Assembly (NCBI GenBank): GCA_036557185.1
Contig: DATBHZ010000042.1
Coordinates: 1 to 37,820 of the forward strand
Direction: 5' to 3'
Source of the DNA: DATBHZ01 sp036557185
GTDB taxonomy: Bacteria > Actinomycetota > Acidimicrobiia > IMCC26256 > JAENVU01
DNA length: 37,820 bases
The notes under the pieces are model-generated. The model was not told the DNA's origin. It made no database searches and saw only the letters and a program-made list of their open reading frames with translations. Position 1 is the first letter of the stretch. Every line of letters begins with the position of its first letter. Made by a program: the position numbers and the translations under genes. This document shows, one piece after another, positions 1 to 7,396 of this stretch.

Positions 1-2
1 AC

Positions 3-71
3 CCGCAGCTCGAGGTCGAGGTGCACGAGGGCGGGCAGCCGCTGTACCCGTACATGATCGGCGTGGAGTAG
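3..71 (+). CDS. DAK2/FakA (YloV)-type protein, C-terminal end only
   Basis: Only the last 22 codons are inside the window; the gene continues to the left. The tail contains GGQPLYPYMIGVE before TAG, which resembles the C-terminus of actinobacterial DAK2-domain proteins (YloV/FakA family). In Firmicutes FakA binds ATP and phosphorylates fatty acids held by FakB. This family is usually directly upstream of recG in Actinobacteria, as here, with about 74 bp between this stop codon and the first ATG of recG. The assignment rests on a short tail plus known gene order. Confidence 0.6.
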   Translation, partial: PQLEVEVHEGGQPLYPYMIGVE

Positions 72-145
72 CGGTCATCGCTGCCCGGACCCTGCGAGAG
101 CTGCGCTCGACGCCGCTGGGCGACGTCGGCGGTGTCCCGCCTCGG

Positions 146-2206
146 ATGCTCGAGAAGCTTGCGATGATGACGCCGCCGATCGAGTCGGTGCTCGACCTGC
201 TCGAGCACTATCCACGCCGATACCACGACCGCACACGTCAGGCGGAGATCGCGGACCTGAGCCAGGGTGAAGAGGCGACGGTCGTGGGCGAGGTGCGGAG
301 GATCGCGAGTCGCACGACGCGGCAACGTCGCAAGATGGTCGAGGGCGTGGTCGAGGATGCAAGCGGCGCGGTCAACGTCGTCTTCTTCAATCAGCCTTGG
401 CGCGAGCGCCAGCTCGGCGAGGGCACCGAGGTCGCGCTCTACGGCAAGCTCGACCTGTATCGCGGCAAGCGCCAGCTCGTGAACCCGGTCGTCGACGTGC
501 TGGGCCGCGCTGGCGAGACCAAGACCGGTGTCGTCGTGCCGATGTACCCGCAGTCGGGCAAGGCCGACGTCTCGTCGTGGGAGATCCACCCAATAGTCCT
601 CCGCGCGCTCGATTGGGCCGGTGAGCTCGCCGAGCCGCTCGATGCGCGCTTGCGCGAGCGCATGAAGCTGATCGGCCGCACGGAGGCGTACCGGCTGGTC
701 CACGAGCCGCCGACCCTGCGTGATGCACAGCGAGCACAGCGGCGATTGCGCTTCGACGAGTTCCTGCGCATGCAGGTCGGGCTCGTCGCGCGCAAGCGCG
801 CGCTCGAGGCCGAGGAGAGCGGGATCCGCCACGAGGTCGGCGGCCCCTTGGTCGCGCGGTTCCATGCAGGGCTCCCGTACGAGCTGACCTCGGACCAGCG
901 CGCGGCGATCGACGCCATCACACGCGACATGGCCGGCCCGGCGCCGATGCACCGGCTGCTGCAGGGCGAGGTCGGGTCCGGCAAGACGATCGTCGCCCTC
1001 ACCGGGCTGCTGATCGCGGTGCAAGGCGGATATCAGGGTGCGTTGATGGCGCCGACCGAGGTGTTGGCCGAGCAGCTCGCGGCCGTGGCCCGCGACACGC
1101 TCGACGGCCTGCAAGTCGCCAGCGACGGAACGCTGCTCGCGGAGCGCCCTGTTTCCGTTGCGCTTCTCACGAACAAGACGGGCGCGCCGGAGCGTCGACG
1201 GATCGCTTCGGGGCTGACCGACGGGACCCTCGACATCGTGGTCGGTACGCACGCGCTGCTCTACGGGGACGCGCCGTTCACGAAGCTCGGGCTCGCGGTG
1301 ATCGACGAGCAGCACCGCTTCGGGGTCGAGCAGCGCTCGATGCTGCGCGGGCTGGGCGACTCCGCCGACGTGCTCGTGATGACCGCCACGCCGATCCCGC
1401 GCACGGCCGCGATGCTCGTCTACGGCGACCTCGACCTCAGCGAGCTCCGCGAGATGCCGCCCGGCCGCACGCCGATCACGACGGAGGTCATCGGCCCCGG
1501 GACGCTCGACCGCGCACGCGCGTACGAGCGCGTCCGCGACGAGGTCGCGGCGGGACATCAGGTGTACGTCGTGTGCCCGCTCGTCGAGGGGTCGGCGAAG
1601 ATCGAGGCGAAGGCCGCGACCGAGGAGTTCGAACGGCTCGAGAGCGCCGAGCTCGCCGGACTGCGCCTCGGCTTGCTCCACGGTCAGATGCCGTCGAACG
1701 TCAAGGAGTCGACGATGGCAGCGTTCCGGGCGCGCGAGCTCGACGTGCTCGTCGCGACGACGGTGATCGAGGTCGGTATCGACGTGCCGAACGCGACGGT
1801 GATGATCGTCGAGGACGCGGACCGGTTCGGGCTGTCGCAGCTCCATCAGCTGCGCGGCCGGATCGGCCGAGGCGGAGGACAGTCGTACTGCTACCTCTTC
1901 GCAGACGCGTCCACGGCCGACGCCGCGGCGCGGATGGAGGCAATGGTGGAGTCGACCGACGGGTTCGCCCTTGCCGAGCGCGACCTCGAGATCCGCGGGG
2001 CGGGTCAGGTGTTCGGTGAGCGCCAGGCCGGGCTCGGCGACCTGAAGCTCGGCAAGCTCCCGCGCGACGAGCGCTACGTCGCGTTCGCGCGCGAGGCCGC
2101 GGAAGAGATCCTGGACGACGATCCGAAGCTCGAACGCAACATCGCGCTGGCCGACGAGGTGGCCGACCTGCTCGGTGACGCCGTGGAGTTCCTGTTCAAG
2201 TCGTAG
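146..2206 (+). CDS. recG: ATP-dependent DNA helicase RecG
   Basis: RecG is a monomeric double-stranded DNA translocase that regresses stalled replication forks and processes branched recombination intermediates. The 686-residue protein shows Walker A GEVGSGKT near residues 274-281, the DEQH box (DEQHRFG) near 387, motif III TATPIPRT, and helicase C motifs VIEVGIDVPNATVM and QLHQLRGRIGRG. An OB-fold wedge domain precedes the helicase core. The start at ATG 146 is uncertain: the reading frame stays open upstream and reads LRELRSTPLGDVGGVP, which looks RecG-like, but it has no ATG, GTG or TTG before the preceding stop. Mycobacterial RecG also begins close to the first hydrophobic helix, so ATG 146 is acceptable. 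The gene follows the FakA-like gene in the usual actinobacterial order. Confidence 0.95.
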   Translation: MLEKLAMMTPPIESVLDLLEHYPRRYHDRTRQAEIADLSQGEEATVVGEVRRIASRTTRQRRKMVEGVVEDASGAVNVVFFNQPWRERQLGEGTEVALYGKLDLYRGKRQLVNPVVDVLGRAGETKTGVVVPMYPQSGKADVSSWEIHPIVLRALDWAGELAEPLDARLRERMKLIGRTEAYRLVHEPPTLRDAQRAQRRLRFDEFLRMQVGLVARKRALEAEESGIRHEVGGPLVARFHAGLPYELTSDQRAAIDAITRDMAGPAPMHRLLQGEVGSGKTIVALTGLLIAVQGGYQGALMAPTEVLAEQLAAVARDTLDGLQVASDGTLLAERPVSVALLTNKTGAPERRRIASGLTDGTLDIVVGTHALLYGDAPFTKLGLAVIDEQHRFGVEQRSMLRGLGDSADVLVMTATPIPRTAAMLVYGDLDLSELREMPPGRTPITTEVIGPGTLDRARAYERVRDEVAAGHQVYVVCPLVEGSAKIEAKAATEEFERLESAELAGLRLGLLHGQMPSNVKESTMAAFRARELDVLVATTVIEVGIDVPNATVMIVEDADRFGLSQLHQLRGRIGRGGGQSYCYLFADASTADAAARMEAMVESTDGFALAERDLEIRGAGQVFGERQAGLGDLKLGKLPRDERYVAFAREAAEEILDDDPKLERNIALADEVADLLGDAVEFLFKS

Positions 2207-2219
2207 AGCAGAGCTGCTC
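2206..2219. terminator. Short inverted repeat between convergent recG and lipoprotein genes
   Basis: GAGCAGAGCTGCTC is a 14-base near-perfect palindrome at the recG stop codon, in the 18 bp between two convergent genes. At most 5-6 bp can pair and there is no T-tract, so it is only a weak candidate for a bidirectional terminator. Confidence 0.25.
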
Positions 2220-2224
2220 CCGCC

Positions 2225-2743
2225 CTAAGGGCTGGAGAGCGAGGACCCACACGTCTTCTTCAAGTAAGCGCTCGCGGTCTTCGAGTCTGCGTCGAGGCTG
2301 CCGTATTTCGCTGTCACGGCGGCCGAGACCTGCTTCACATCGGTTGTGATTTCCTGCTGACTCTTCGGGTTGACCTTCTGCAGTCCCGCAAGAATGTCCG
2401 CCGACGCGAGAGCCAAACGATCGTGGGCTCGTCTCACAGTTTCGGGGGCCGCGTCGGCGACCGCTCGCCGCTCCCTCGACACCCTTGTCCACGCCGCGAC
2501 GAAGCCCGGCCAGTCATGCGCGGCCCCAGCGTCGTGCAAGGCGCTTCGAAGCGCCTTGGCGTGTGTGCAGTAGGTGCTGGAGGAGTGACTCGGAGAGCTG
2601 GTGTGATGACCTCCCGACGAGCACGCGCCGAGTGCGACCGCACAGCAAAGCGCCACCGACAACGTCGCCCATCGCCGCTTGCTTGCCCGCACGGCTGGCA
2701 GCATGCCGCGCTCGGGCGTGTTCTCGCCAACGCGCCGCGGCAT
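2225..2743 (-). CDS. Predicted small secreted lipoprotein of unknown function
   Basis: The 172-residue product has a basic n-region (SKRRW), a hydrophobic stretch (TLSVALCCAVALGAC) and a lipobox LGAC with the lipidated cysteine near residue 41, followed by a Ser/Gly/His-rich linker. It is therefore probably exported and anchored to the membrane. The mature part is helical and polar, with no recognised domain. ATG 2743 is used here. ATG 2704, 13 codons later, is an equally good start and gives a more usual signal-peptide length. The region between the two ATGs coincides with repeat copy R1, so the repeat may form the 5' end of this gene. It converges with recG. I do not recognise the family. 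Confidence 0.65.
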   Translation of the reverse strand: MPRRVGENTPERGMLPAVRASKRRWATLSVALCCAVALGACSSGGHHTSSPSHSSSTYCTHAKALRSALHDAGAAHDWPGFVAAWTRVSRERRAVADAAPETVRRAHDRLALASADILAGLQKVNPKSQQEITTDVKQVSAAVTAKYGSLDADSKTASAYLKKTCGSSLSSP

Positions 2744-2747
2744 GAAA
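2705..2747 (+). repeat. Interspersed repeat, copy R1
   Basis: This copy contains GCTCGGGCGTGTTCTCGCC followed by AACGCGCCGCGGC. It aligns by eye with copy R4 over about 43 bases without a gap. It lies at the 5' end of the lipoprotein gene, and its left edge meets ATG 2704. It lacks the GGAATGTTCC right half seen in R2, R3, R5 and R6. Confidence 0.6.
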
Positions 2748-2802
2748 TCCCCAAACGTCGGCGTCGCGTTGCGGCATGGACGCGTCGAACTCAATCGGCT
2801 CC

Positions 2803-3480
2803 TCACGGCGATCGGACTTCCCAGGACGGCCGGTCGAGCTCGTCGTTGTGCACGACGATGTGGGCATGATCGGTGGGGCGTGCGGTCGCGAAGTAGAGCT
2901 CTTGGGAGGGGATGTAGCGGCTGCGCCAGCGCCGCTCGACTTCTGCGGCCGATCCGTAGAGCCCGCCGTCTCGGGTGCGGGCGCGATCCACCGTCCGCTC
3001 GGATTCCGTGGACACGAAGATCCGCAGGTCCCATCCATCAATGAGCTCCGGGCGGAGGAGGAAGACACCGTCGAAGAGCAGCACCGCGTCCGCGGCTGCT
3101 GTCGCAACGGGCTGGGAGAGCGCGGTGTCCGTGGGTTTGTCGTAGACCGCCTGTTGAAACTCTCTGTCGCCGTCCGGCCCGAGCGGATCGAGCAGGACGC
3201 GGTACAGCGCGTCGTAGTCGAAGCTGTCGAGGTAGCAGCCTTCGGGCGACTGTTCACCGCGCCGATAGCGCTGCGACCGCGGGAGAAGGAAGCTCTCGAT
3301 CGAAGCACGGATAACTTCGCCGCCCTGCGCGCGAAGGACGGCAGCGAGCTCGTCGGCCAGCATGGTTTTGCCCGCCGCTGGCGGGCCGTCGACAGCGACC
3401 CGCACCGGGTGCCCGATGGTGACGGACCCGATGGCCGCGGCGAGCCGATCGAGGAGCTCGCCTCGTGTGCCTGTCTCCAT
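2803..3480 (-). CDS. Uridine kinase-like P-loop kinase
   Basis: This 225-residue protein belongs to the uridine kinase/phosphoribulokinase-like P-loop NTPases. Walker A is GPPAAGKT (residues 32-39). RASIESFLLPRSQRY follows, where uridine kinases have a D-x-F/Y substrate loop, then YDALYRVLLDPL and a Walker-B-like VLLFDGVFLLRPEL. Proteins of this type in Actinobacteria are annotated as uridine kinase, but the real phosphate acceptor is uncertain because the usual uridine-kinase aspartate is replaced by ES. ATG 3480 is chosen because GAGGGACAC lies directly upstream; an in-frame GTG at 3495 is possible. It is divergent from the VOC gene at 3548 and lies in the accessory block. Confidence 0.75.
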   Translation of the reverse strand: METGTRGELLDRLAAAIGSVTIGHPVRVAVDGPPAAGKTMLADELAAVLRAQGGEVIRASIESFLLPRSQRYRRGEQSPEGCYLDSFDYDALYRVLLDPLGPDGDREFQQAVYDKPTDTALSQPVATAAADAVLLFDGVFLLRPELIDGWDLRIFVSTESERTVDRARTRDGGLYGSAAEVERRWRSRYIPSQELYFATARPTDHAHIVVHNDELDRPSWEVRSP

Positions 3481-3547
3481 GTGTCCCTCGACCACGCTTT
3501 GGCCGATTGGCCGTTACGGGTGCATCGGTAGTGGGTAGCTGACGCGG

Positions 3548-3901
3548 ATGGCGATCACCAACGCACTCGCAAGTCTTGCTGTTCGCGACCTCCTGGCGTC
3601 ATCTCGCTGGTACGAGAAGATCCTCGGTCCTGGTACGCGCCCGATGCCCGAGGTCGTCGAATGGCACCTCACCGGGGGCGGCGGGCTGCAGGTCTACACA
3701 GGGCCCGAAAGAGCCGGCCAGGGTTCCTGCACGCTGATCGTGACCGACATCGACGAGATCGCTCGGCAACTGCGTGACACGGCCATCGCTCCCGACGCGG
3801 AGCCAACGCGCGGTGACCTCGTCGACACGGTGATGATCAAAGACCCCGACGGGAACTCGATCGCGTTCGCGGCTCCGAAGGACGCCACGCTCATCCGGTG
3901 A
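3548..3901 (+). CDS. VOC (glyoxalase/bleomycin resistance) superfamily protein
   Basis: The 117-residue protein has the size and pattern of a single VOC module: an N-terminal beta-alpha-beta unit (LASLAVRDLLASSRWYEKILG), a central strand with VYTGPERAG, and the C-terminal signature MIKDPDGNSIAFA. VOC proteins bind metals or small toxic ligands and act as lyases, dioxygenases or drug-binding resistance proteins; the substrate here cannot be predicted. The metal-ligand positions are poorly conserved, so a binding role is possible. It is the only + strand gene in this part of the block. Repeat R2 begins about 10 bp after its stop codon. Confidence 0.75.
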   Translation: MAITNALASLAVRDLLASSRWYEKILGPGTRPMPEVVEWHLTGGGGLQVYTGPERAGQGSCTLIVTDIDEIARQLRDTAIAPDAEPTRGDLVDTVMIKDPDGNSIAFAAPKDATLIR

Positions 3902-3910
3902 CGGACTCCC

Positions 3911-3944
3911 GTGGCGCGACATCGTCACGGAATATTCCTTGAGC
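3911..3944 (+). repeat. Interspersed repeat, copy R2 (with GGAATATTCC palindrome)
   Basis: GCGCGACATCGTC is followed by the perfect palindrome GGAATATTCC (3929-3938) and TTGAGC. It matches the right half of the family (GGAATGTTCC then CAGAGC). It overlaps the 3' end of the minus-strand VOC gene, whose stop codon (TGA, 3925-3927) lies inside it. Confidence 0.55.
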
Positions 3945-4332
3945 GGGACAGCGGCGTTACCTCGTAGATCTGAAGCCAGTTCCCCTCCGGATCGCGAAAG
4001 GAGCAGTACGAGCCCCATTCCTCGCTCACGATCGGGTCGCAGCGCACCCCCTTCGCATCGAGCCGCGCACGTTCGCGCTCAACCTCGTCGACGATGAAGC
4101 ACAGCTGCACGGCGTCCCGGTTCGCGCCCTGCAACAGCTTGGTGTCCCAGAAGACCGCCGCGTCGAACAACTCCAGGGTCACGTCACCCGTCCGGAGTGA
4201 TACCCAGTTCTCCATCGGCACGCACGGAGGGCCGGGGGCTACGTCCGCTGTCTCGAAGCCAAGCGCATCTCGGTAGAACTGAAGCATCGCAGGGAAGTCA
4301 CCCACGAAGAGGTTCACCTGTGACAGGTTCAT
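3925..4332 (-). CDS. VOC (glyoxalase/bleomycin resistance) superfamily protein
   Basis: This is a 135-residue single-module VOC protein. It begins MNLSQVNLFVGDFPAMLQFY, a classic first beta-alpha unit, and carries LGFETADV, ENWVSLRTGDVTLELFD, QLCFIVDEVERERARL and the terminal FRDPEGNWLQIYE signature with a conserved glutamate. Family members range from glyoxalases and ring-cleavage dioxygenases to antibiotic-binding proteins; the substrate is unknown. The last codons (PLSRSRNIP) and the stop lie in repeat R2, so the C-terminal tail may have been formed or replaced by repeat sequence. The upstream region contains repeat R3, about 28 bp before the ATG. Confidence 0.8.
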   Translation of the reverse strand: MNLSQVNLFVGDFPAMLQFYRDALGFETADVAPGPPCVPMENWVSLRTGDVTLELFDAAVFWDTKLLQGANRDAVQLCFIVDEVERERARLDAKGVRCDPIVSEEWGSYCSFRDPEGNWLQIYEVTPLSRSRNIP

Positions 4333-4360
4333 CCTGTGTCGTCTCCGGCTCGGCAGGCGG

Positions 4361-4408
4361 TCGGTGTGACCGCGAACGCACCTCGGCGTTCAGGAATGTT
4401 CCTAGAGC
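4361..4408 (+). repeat. Interspersed repeat, copy R3
   Basis: The copy reads GGTGTGACCGCGAACGCACC, then TCGGCGTTCA, then GGAATGTTCC (4393-4402) and TAGAGC. With R6 it is one of the two most complete copies. Further right, AATCTGGCGCG (4427-4437) recurs exactly after copy R5 (7468-7478), so the related region may extend to about 75 bp. Confidence 0.65.
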
Positions 4409-4447
4409 TGGCTGGGCAGATCAACAAATCTGGCGCGCCGAGGAAAG

Positions 4448-4669
4448 CTAGGGGCTCGACGGATTCAGAAGCGCGACGCGCTCCATGAAGCTCCAGCGGT
4501 ACCCGGCGGGATCCACGATCTCGTCCGTCATTCGGACCCCGAAGTTGCGTTCGACCGGATCTCCAATGTCGACTCCTCCTGATCGGACGCGAGCGCAAAG
4601 CACGTCCAGGTCGTCGACCCAGACTCCAATCCACGGAGCGGGGCCGCGCCCGTTTTCGCCACGACGAGA
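4448..4669 (-). pseudogene. N-terminally truncated VOC/glyoxalase remnant
   Basis: An open frame ending at TAG (4448-4450) encodes the C-terminal half of a VOC protein: WIGVWVDDLDVLCARVRSGG, DIGDPVERNFGVRMTDEIVD, PAGYRWSFMERV and ALLNPSSP. The ordinary N-terminal beta-alpha-beta half is missing. The frame is interrupted by the TGA (4670-4672) that ends the upstream methyltransferase, so only about 74 codons remain. It lies directly behind and in the same frame as the methyltransferase, with no start codon or ribosome site at a plausible position. The likeliest reading is a gene remnant left by recombination at this junction. Readthrough of the TGA would give a methyltransferase-VOC fusion, but that is speculative. 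Confidence 0.7.
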
Positions 4670-5500
4670 TCACCACCCGCGGCGACCCCATGCCTGGATC
4701 ATTCGCGGCCCTGCGACGAGGGTGCCGGGATCATCGGTGAATGCCTTGAGTTCGGCATGCGTGGCGTCGAAGTCTTCAGCGCTGGTGACCCGCGCACCAA
4801 GGACAGCGGTCCGGATCATCTGCATGGACATCTGCTGGAGCTGCTTTATCGGGCCGTCGATGAAGGCGGGTTGGGCGACACGCACGCCGACATCGGCCAG
4901 GCCTGCTCCCTGCAGGAGGCCCGGAAGCCGCGGGCCGATGTCGAGATCAGCGCCAGTCAGCCGAACGGTTTCTCTGAACCAGCCGACCCACCGGTCATAC
5001 GCGGGACACGAAGGTTCGGTGAAGCATCCGGCGAAGTGCACGTCCTCGACGATGACGTGGCCACCGGGCTTCACCGCAGCGACCATCGCTGCAAGCGTCG
5101 GAGCTGGGTCGGAGAGATGCGAGAAGAGCATTCGTGCGAATGCGAGGTCGAGGTCGGTTTCGGAGAACTGCTCGACCGGACCGACCCGGAATGCCACGTT
5201 GGCCAGTCCCCGCGCTGCAGCCTCCGTGCGCGCGAGCTCGAGGAGCTCGTCATCGAGGTCGATACCGAGCACGGAGCCCGTGGGGCCAACGCGTCTCGCG
5301 AGCTCGATCGCGATGTGACCCCCACCGCATCCCAGGTCGACACACTGCCCGCCGGCCGGAACGCCGATCAGGTCCAACAGGATCAGTGTTGCGGGCGCGT
5401 GCGTGCTCGCAAGCAGATCCATGCGTTCTCGCACGGCCCGACCTCGTTCGATGGTGTACCCGGACACGACACCCTCCCGGCTCACCAGCCCCGCATACAT
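4670..5500 (-). CDS. Class I SAM-dependent methyltransferase
   Basis: The 276-residue protein has the SAM-binding motif I VDLGCGGGHIAIELARRVG (residues 54-72), the acidic motif II LGIDLDDELLELAR, a post-I motif (FRVGPVEQFSETDLDLAFAR) and KPGGHVIVEDV. It resembles UbiE/small-molecule methyltransferases of the Methyltransf_11/25 type; the acceptor is unknown. The start at ATG 5500 touches the left end of repeat R4. A downstream valine start giving SGYTIERGRAVRERM is possible, since family members often begin at YTIERG. The C-terminus (RMIQAWGRRGW) looks complete. The phosphotransferase gene lies 38 bp upstream on the same strand, and the gap is almost wholly occupied by the repeat. The VOC remnant follows immediately downstream. 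Confidence 0.85.
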   Translation of the reverse strand: MYAGLVSREGVVSGYTIERGRAVRERMDLLASTHAPATLILLDLIGVPAGGQCVDLGCGGGHIAIELARRVGPTGSVLGIDLDDELLELARTEAAARGLANVAFRVGPVEQFSETDLDLAFARMLFSHLSDPAPTLAAMVAAVKPGGHVIVEDVHFAGCFTEPSCPAYDRWVGWFRETVRLTGADLDIGPRLPGLLQGAGLADVGVRVAQPAFIDGPIKQLQQMSMQMIRTAVLGARVTSAEDFDATHAELKAFTDDPGTLVAGPRMIQAWGRRGW

Positions 5501-5544
5501 TGCCCGCTCCGGCGCGTTCCCGCTAGCGCACCGCAGCGTCAAGG
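5501..5544 (+). repeat. Interspersed repeat, copy R4
   Basis: The copy reads GCCCGCTCCGGCGCGTTCCC, then GCTAGCGCACCGCAGCGTC, then AAGG. It fills the gap between two minus-strand genes: the phosphotransferase stop (TGA, 5539-5541) is inside its right end, and the methyltransferase ATG (5498-5500) abuts its left end. The GGAATGTTCC half is missing and is replaced by the end of the phosphotransferase gene. Confidence 0.65.
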
Positions 5545-6453
5545 CAGGTTTTCTATGTCCAGGCCGGCGACGGCATCGACCGCTGCCAAGGTCTCGCGGC
5601 CAAGTGGCTGGAGGTCGATCTGTTCGCAATGCAATGCGGTTGACACCCGCTCGATGACGCCCCACTCCCATATCGCCACTGCGTCGAGGCCCATGCGAGT
5701 GGCGAGCCATCGAGCACGCTGGCGCGGGTCGGCGTCTTCGAGAAGCTCGACAGGATCGCCCCGCATCAGGACACCGAGGTCGTACTCGGCTTCGGCAACG
5801 ATCCCGTCCGGATCGATGAGCTTGAACTGCGCGCCGGCCTGCAGAGCGTTGAGCTGGTGCACGTCACCGTGGACCAGCACGGCCCGCTCGTCGTCGTGAG
5901 CTGCCTCCCGCCGCTGCGCACATGCAAGGGCATGGTCGATGGCTTGGACGGAACATGCGCGGTCGACCTTCTCCCACGTCTCGGTGATGAACGCTGCCAG
6001 CGTCCGTGCACGGTCGGCGCCTGTAGGAAGCCCACACGCCGGTCCGCGGCGCCAAACCCGCGCCGCCGTGTCGCACAGGATCTCGTGACGCCGACCGATC
6101 GGGACTCCGAGCTCGAATAGCGAAGGTCCCAGCCGTTCGAGCAGCAACGCGCCCACCTCGGGATCGTCTCGCAGTATCGCGACGCACCCCTCGCCATTGG
6201 CCAGACGTAGCGCCGTGATCTCGTGGAGCGCCGCGTCTCGGCTCCACGGAAGGAGAAGCTTCAGCACGACCGGGCGGCCGTCGGTGGTCGTTGCCTCGGC
6301 GACGAACGCTTCGGTGCCGCCGGCGAGCGGTCGGCCGACCGTGATGGCCCACTGCCGTTCGAGATGACCCACGAGCGCGGGAAGCTCATCGAGCCACTGC
6401 TCGGCGCCGGCGACGACGGCCTTGCGTCGGATGACCTCGCAGATGTCGATCAA
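5539..6453 (-). CDS. Aminoglycoside/hydroxyurea phosphotransferase-like kinase (APH(6) type)
   Basis: This 304-residue kinase-fold protein resembles the streptomycin 6-kinase/hydroxyurea phosphotransferase family. It has GGTEAFVAEATTTDGRPVVL and KLLLPW (nucleotide-binding loop and lysine), LLLERLGPSLFELG, the Brenner catalytic motif VLVHGDVHQLNAL and the metal-binding LIDPDG. Aminoglycoside kinases inactivate the drug by ATP-dependent phosphorylation, but many actinobacterial homologues have no proven drug substrate. A TTG start at 6453 is inferred because the conserved N-terminus (IDICEVIRRKAVVAGAEQWL) begins there and no ATG or GTG is available nearby. The stop codon lies in repeat R4. It is divergent from the alpha/beta hydrolase. 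Confidence 0.8.
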   Translation of the reverse strand: MIDICEVIRRKAVVAGAEQWLDELPALVGHLERQWAITVGRPLAGGTEAFVAEATTTDGRPVVLKLLLPWSRDAALHEITALRLANGEGCVAILRDDPEVGALLLERLGPSLFELGVPIGRRHEILCDTAARVWRRGPACGLPTGADRARTLAAFITETWEKVDRACSVQAIDHALACAQRREAAHDDERAVLVHGDVHQLNALQAGAQFKLIDPDGIVAEAEYDLGVLMRGDPVELLEDADPRQRARWLATRMGLDAVAIWEWGVIERVSTALHCEQIDLQPLGRETLAAVDAVAGLDIENLP

Positions 6454-6532
6454 CAGAGATCCGCTTCTGGTGGTTGTGGCTTCGCGTCGTGGAGCCGCGC
6501 AAGTGGGTAGCGTCGGTGCGCTGAAATGGTGA

Positions 6533-7363
6533 ATGGCCTTGGCGGAGAGGTTGAGCGCCGTGCCGGTTGGTCTTGTGAATGGCGTCGAGCTGTATTCGGA
6601 GCAACAGGGCACTGGTCCCCGGCTGCTGTATTGCAACGGGTCGGGGCTCACCCTGCAAGACTCCCGGCCACTGGTTGATGCCCTCACAGCCAGCTTCGAA
6701 CTGCTGGCGTGGGATTACCGCGGCTTCGGCCGCAGTGGCCCGGTGACGGACCCGTACACCATGGCAGATGTCGCGGCCGACGCAGCGGGCCTGCTGGAGA
6801 TCGCAGGGTGGCAGTCCTGCCGGGTGCTGGGCGTGAGCTTTGGCGGCATGGTGGCCCAAGAGCTCACCGTCACCCATCCGCAGCGGGTGGAGCGCCTTGC
6901 TCTGTCGTGCACGTCAGCCGGTGGCGAAGGCGGGTCCTCCTCCCCGCTGGAACAACTGCTGGACCTCCCGCCCGAACAACGGGCGGCGGCGGCGATGCAG
7001 CAGGTCGACAGCCGGTGGTCCCAGCAGTGGTTCGAGACCCACCCCGACGATCGGGTCATCGCCGAACGCCTGACCGGACGCGCGCAGGCGCAACCGGATC
7101 CGGTCGCCCAATCGGCCTTCGCGGCTCAGCTCCATGCGCGACAAGGCCATGACGTGTGGGACCGGCTCGGCGCGATCACCTGTCCCACCCTCGTCGGCTA
7201 CGGCGACTACGACCAGATCGCACCGGCCCGCAACAGCGAGAACATCGCATCGCGCATCCACGGCGCGGAGCTGCACGGCTATGAGGGCGGCCACCTGTTC
7301 TTGTTCCAGGACCCGGCCGCCCTCCCGGCATTCATTGCATTCCTCCGAGCACCGTCGAACTGA
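6533..7363 (+). CDS. Alpha/beta hydrolase fold protein
   Basis: This 276-residue protein of the esterase/haloperoxidase-like alpha/beta hydrolase group shows LAWDYRGFGRSGP (strand 4 and oxyanion region), the nucleophile elbow GVSFGG, a probable catalytic aspartate in GYGDYDQIAP and a histidine in EGGHLFLFQ. The substrate is unknown; close families include 3-oxoadipate enol-lactonases and non-haem haloperoxidases. A TAGCGT box at 6508-6513 could serve as the -10. ATG 6533 is used, but GTG 6560 with GGAGAGG upstream, giving PVGLVNGVELYSEQQG, is equally possible. It is divergent from the phosphotransferase. Repeat R5 follows about 35 bp after its stop. Confidence 0.85.
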   Translation: MALAERLSAVPVGLVNGVELYSEQQGTGPRLLYCNGSGLTLQDSRPLVDALTASFELLAWDYRGFGRSGPVTDPYTMADVAADAAGLLEIAGWQSCRVLGVSFGGMVAQELTVTHPQRVERLALSCTSAGGEGGSSSPLEQLLDLPPEQRAAAAMQQVDSRWSQQWFETHPDDRVIAERLTGRAQAQPDPVAQSAFAAQLHARQGHDVWDRLGAITCPTLVGYGDYDQIAPARNSENIASRIHGAELHGYEGGHLFLFQDPAALPAFIAFLRAPSN

Positions 7364-7396
7364 CGAGCGGCGCAGTTCGATGCGCGCTACGGGAGC

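Noticed and set aside
4363..4402. GTTC/GAAC and GGAA/TTCC dyads in the repeats as SOS (LexA) boxes
   Set aside because: The actinobacterial LexA box is GAAC-N4-GTTC; here the arms are in the opposite order or have a different spacing, and they follow gene ends as often as they precede starts.
4329..4691. Minus-strand 120-codon frame over the VOC remnant
   Set aside because: The alternative frame (4448-4669) encodes a clear VOC C-terminus, while this one is low-complexity.
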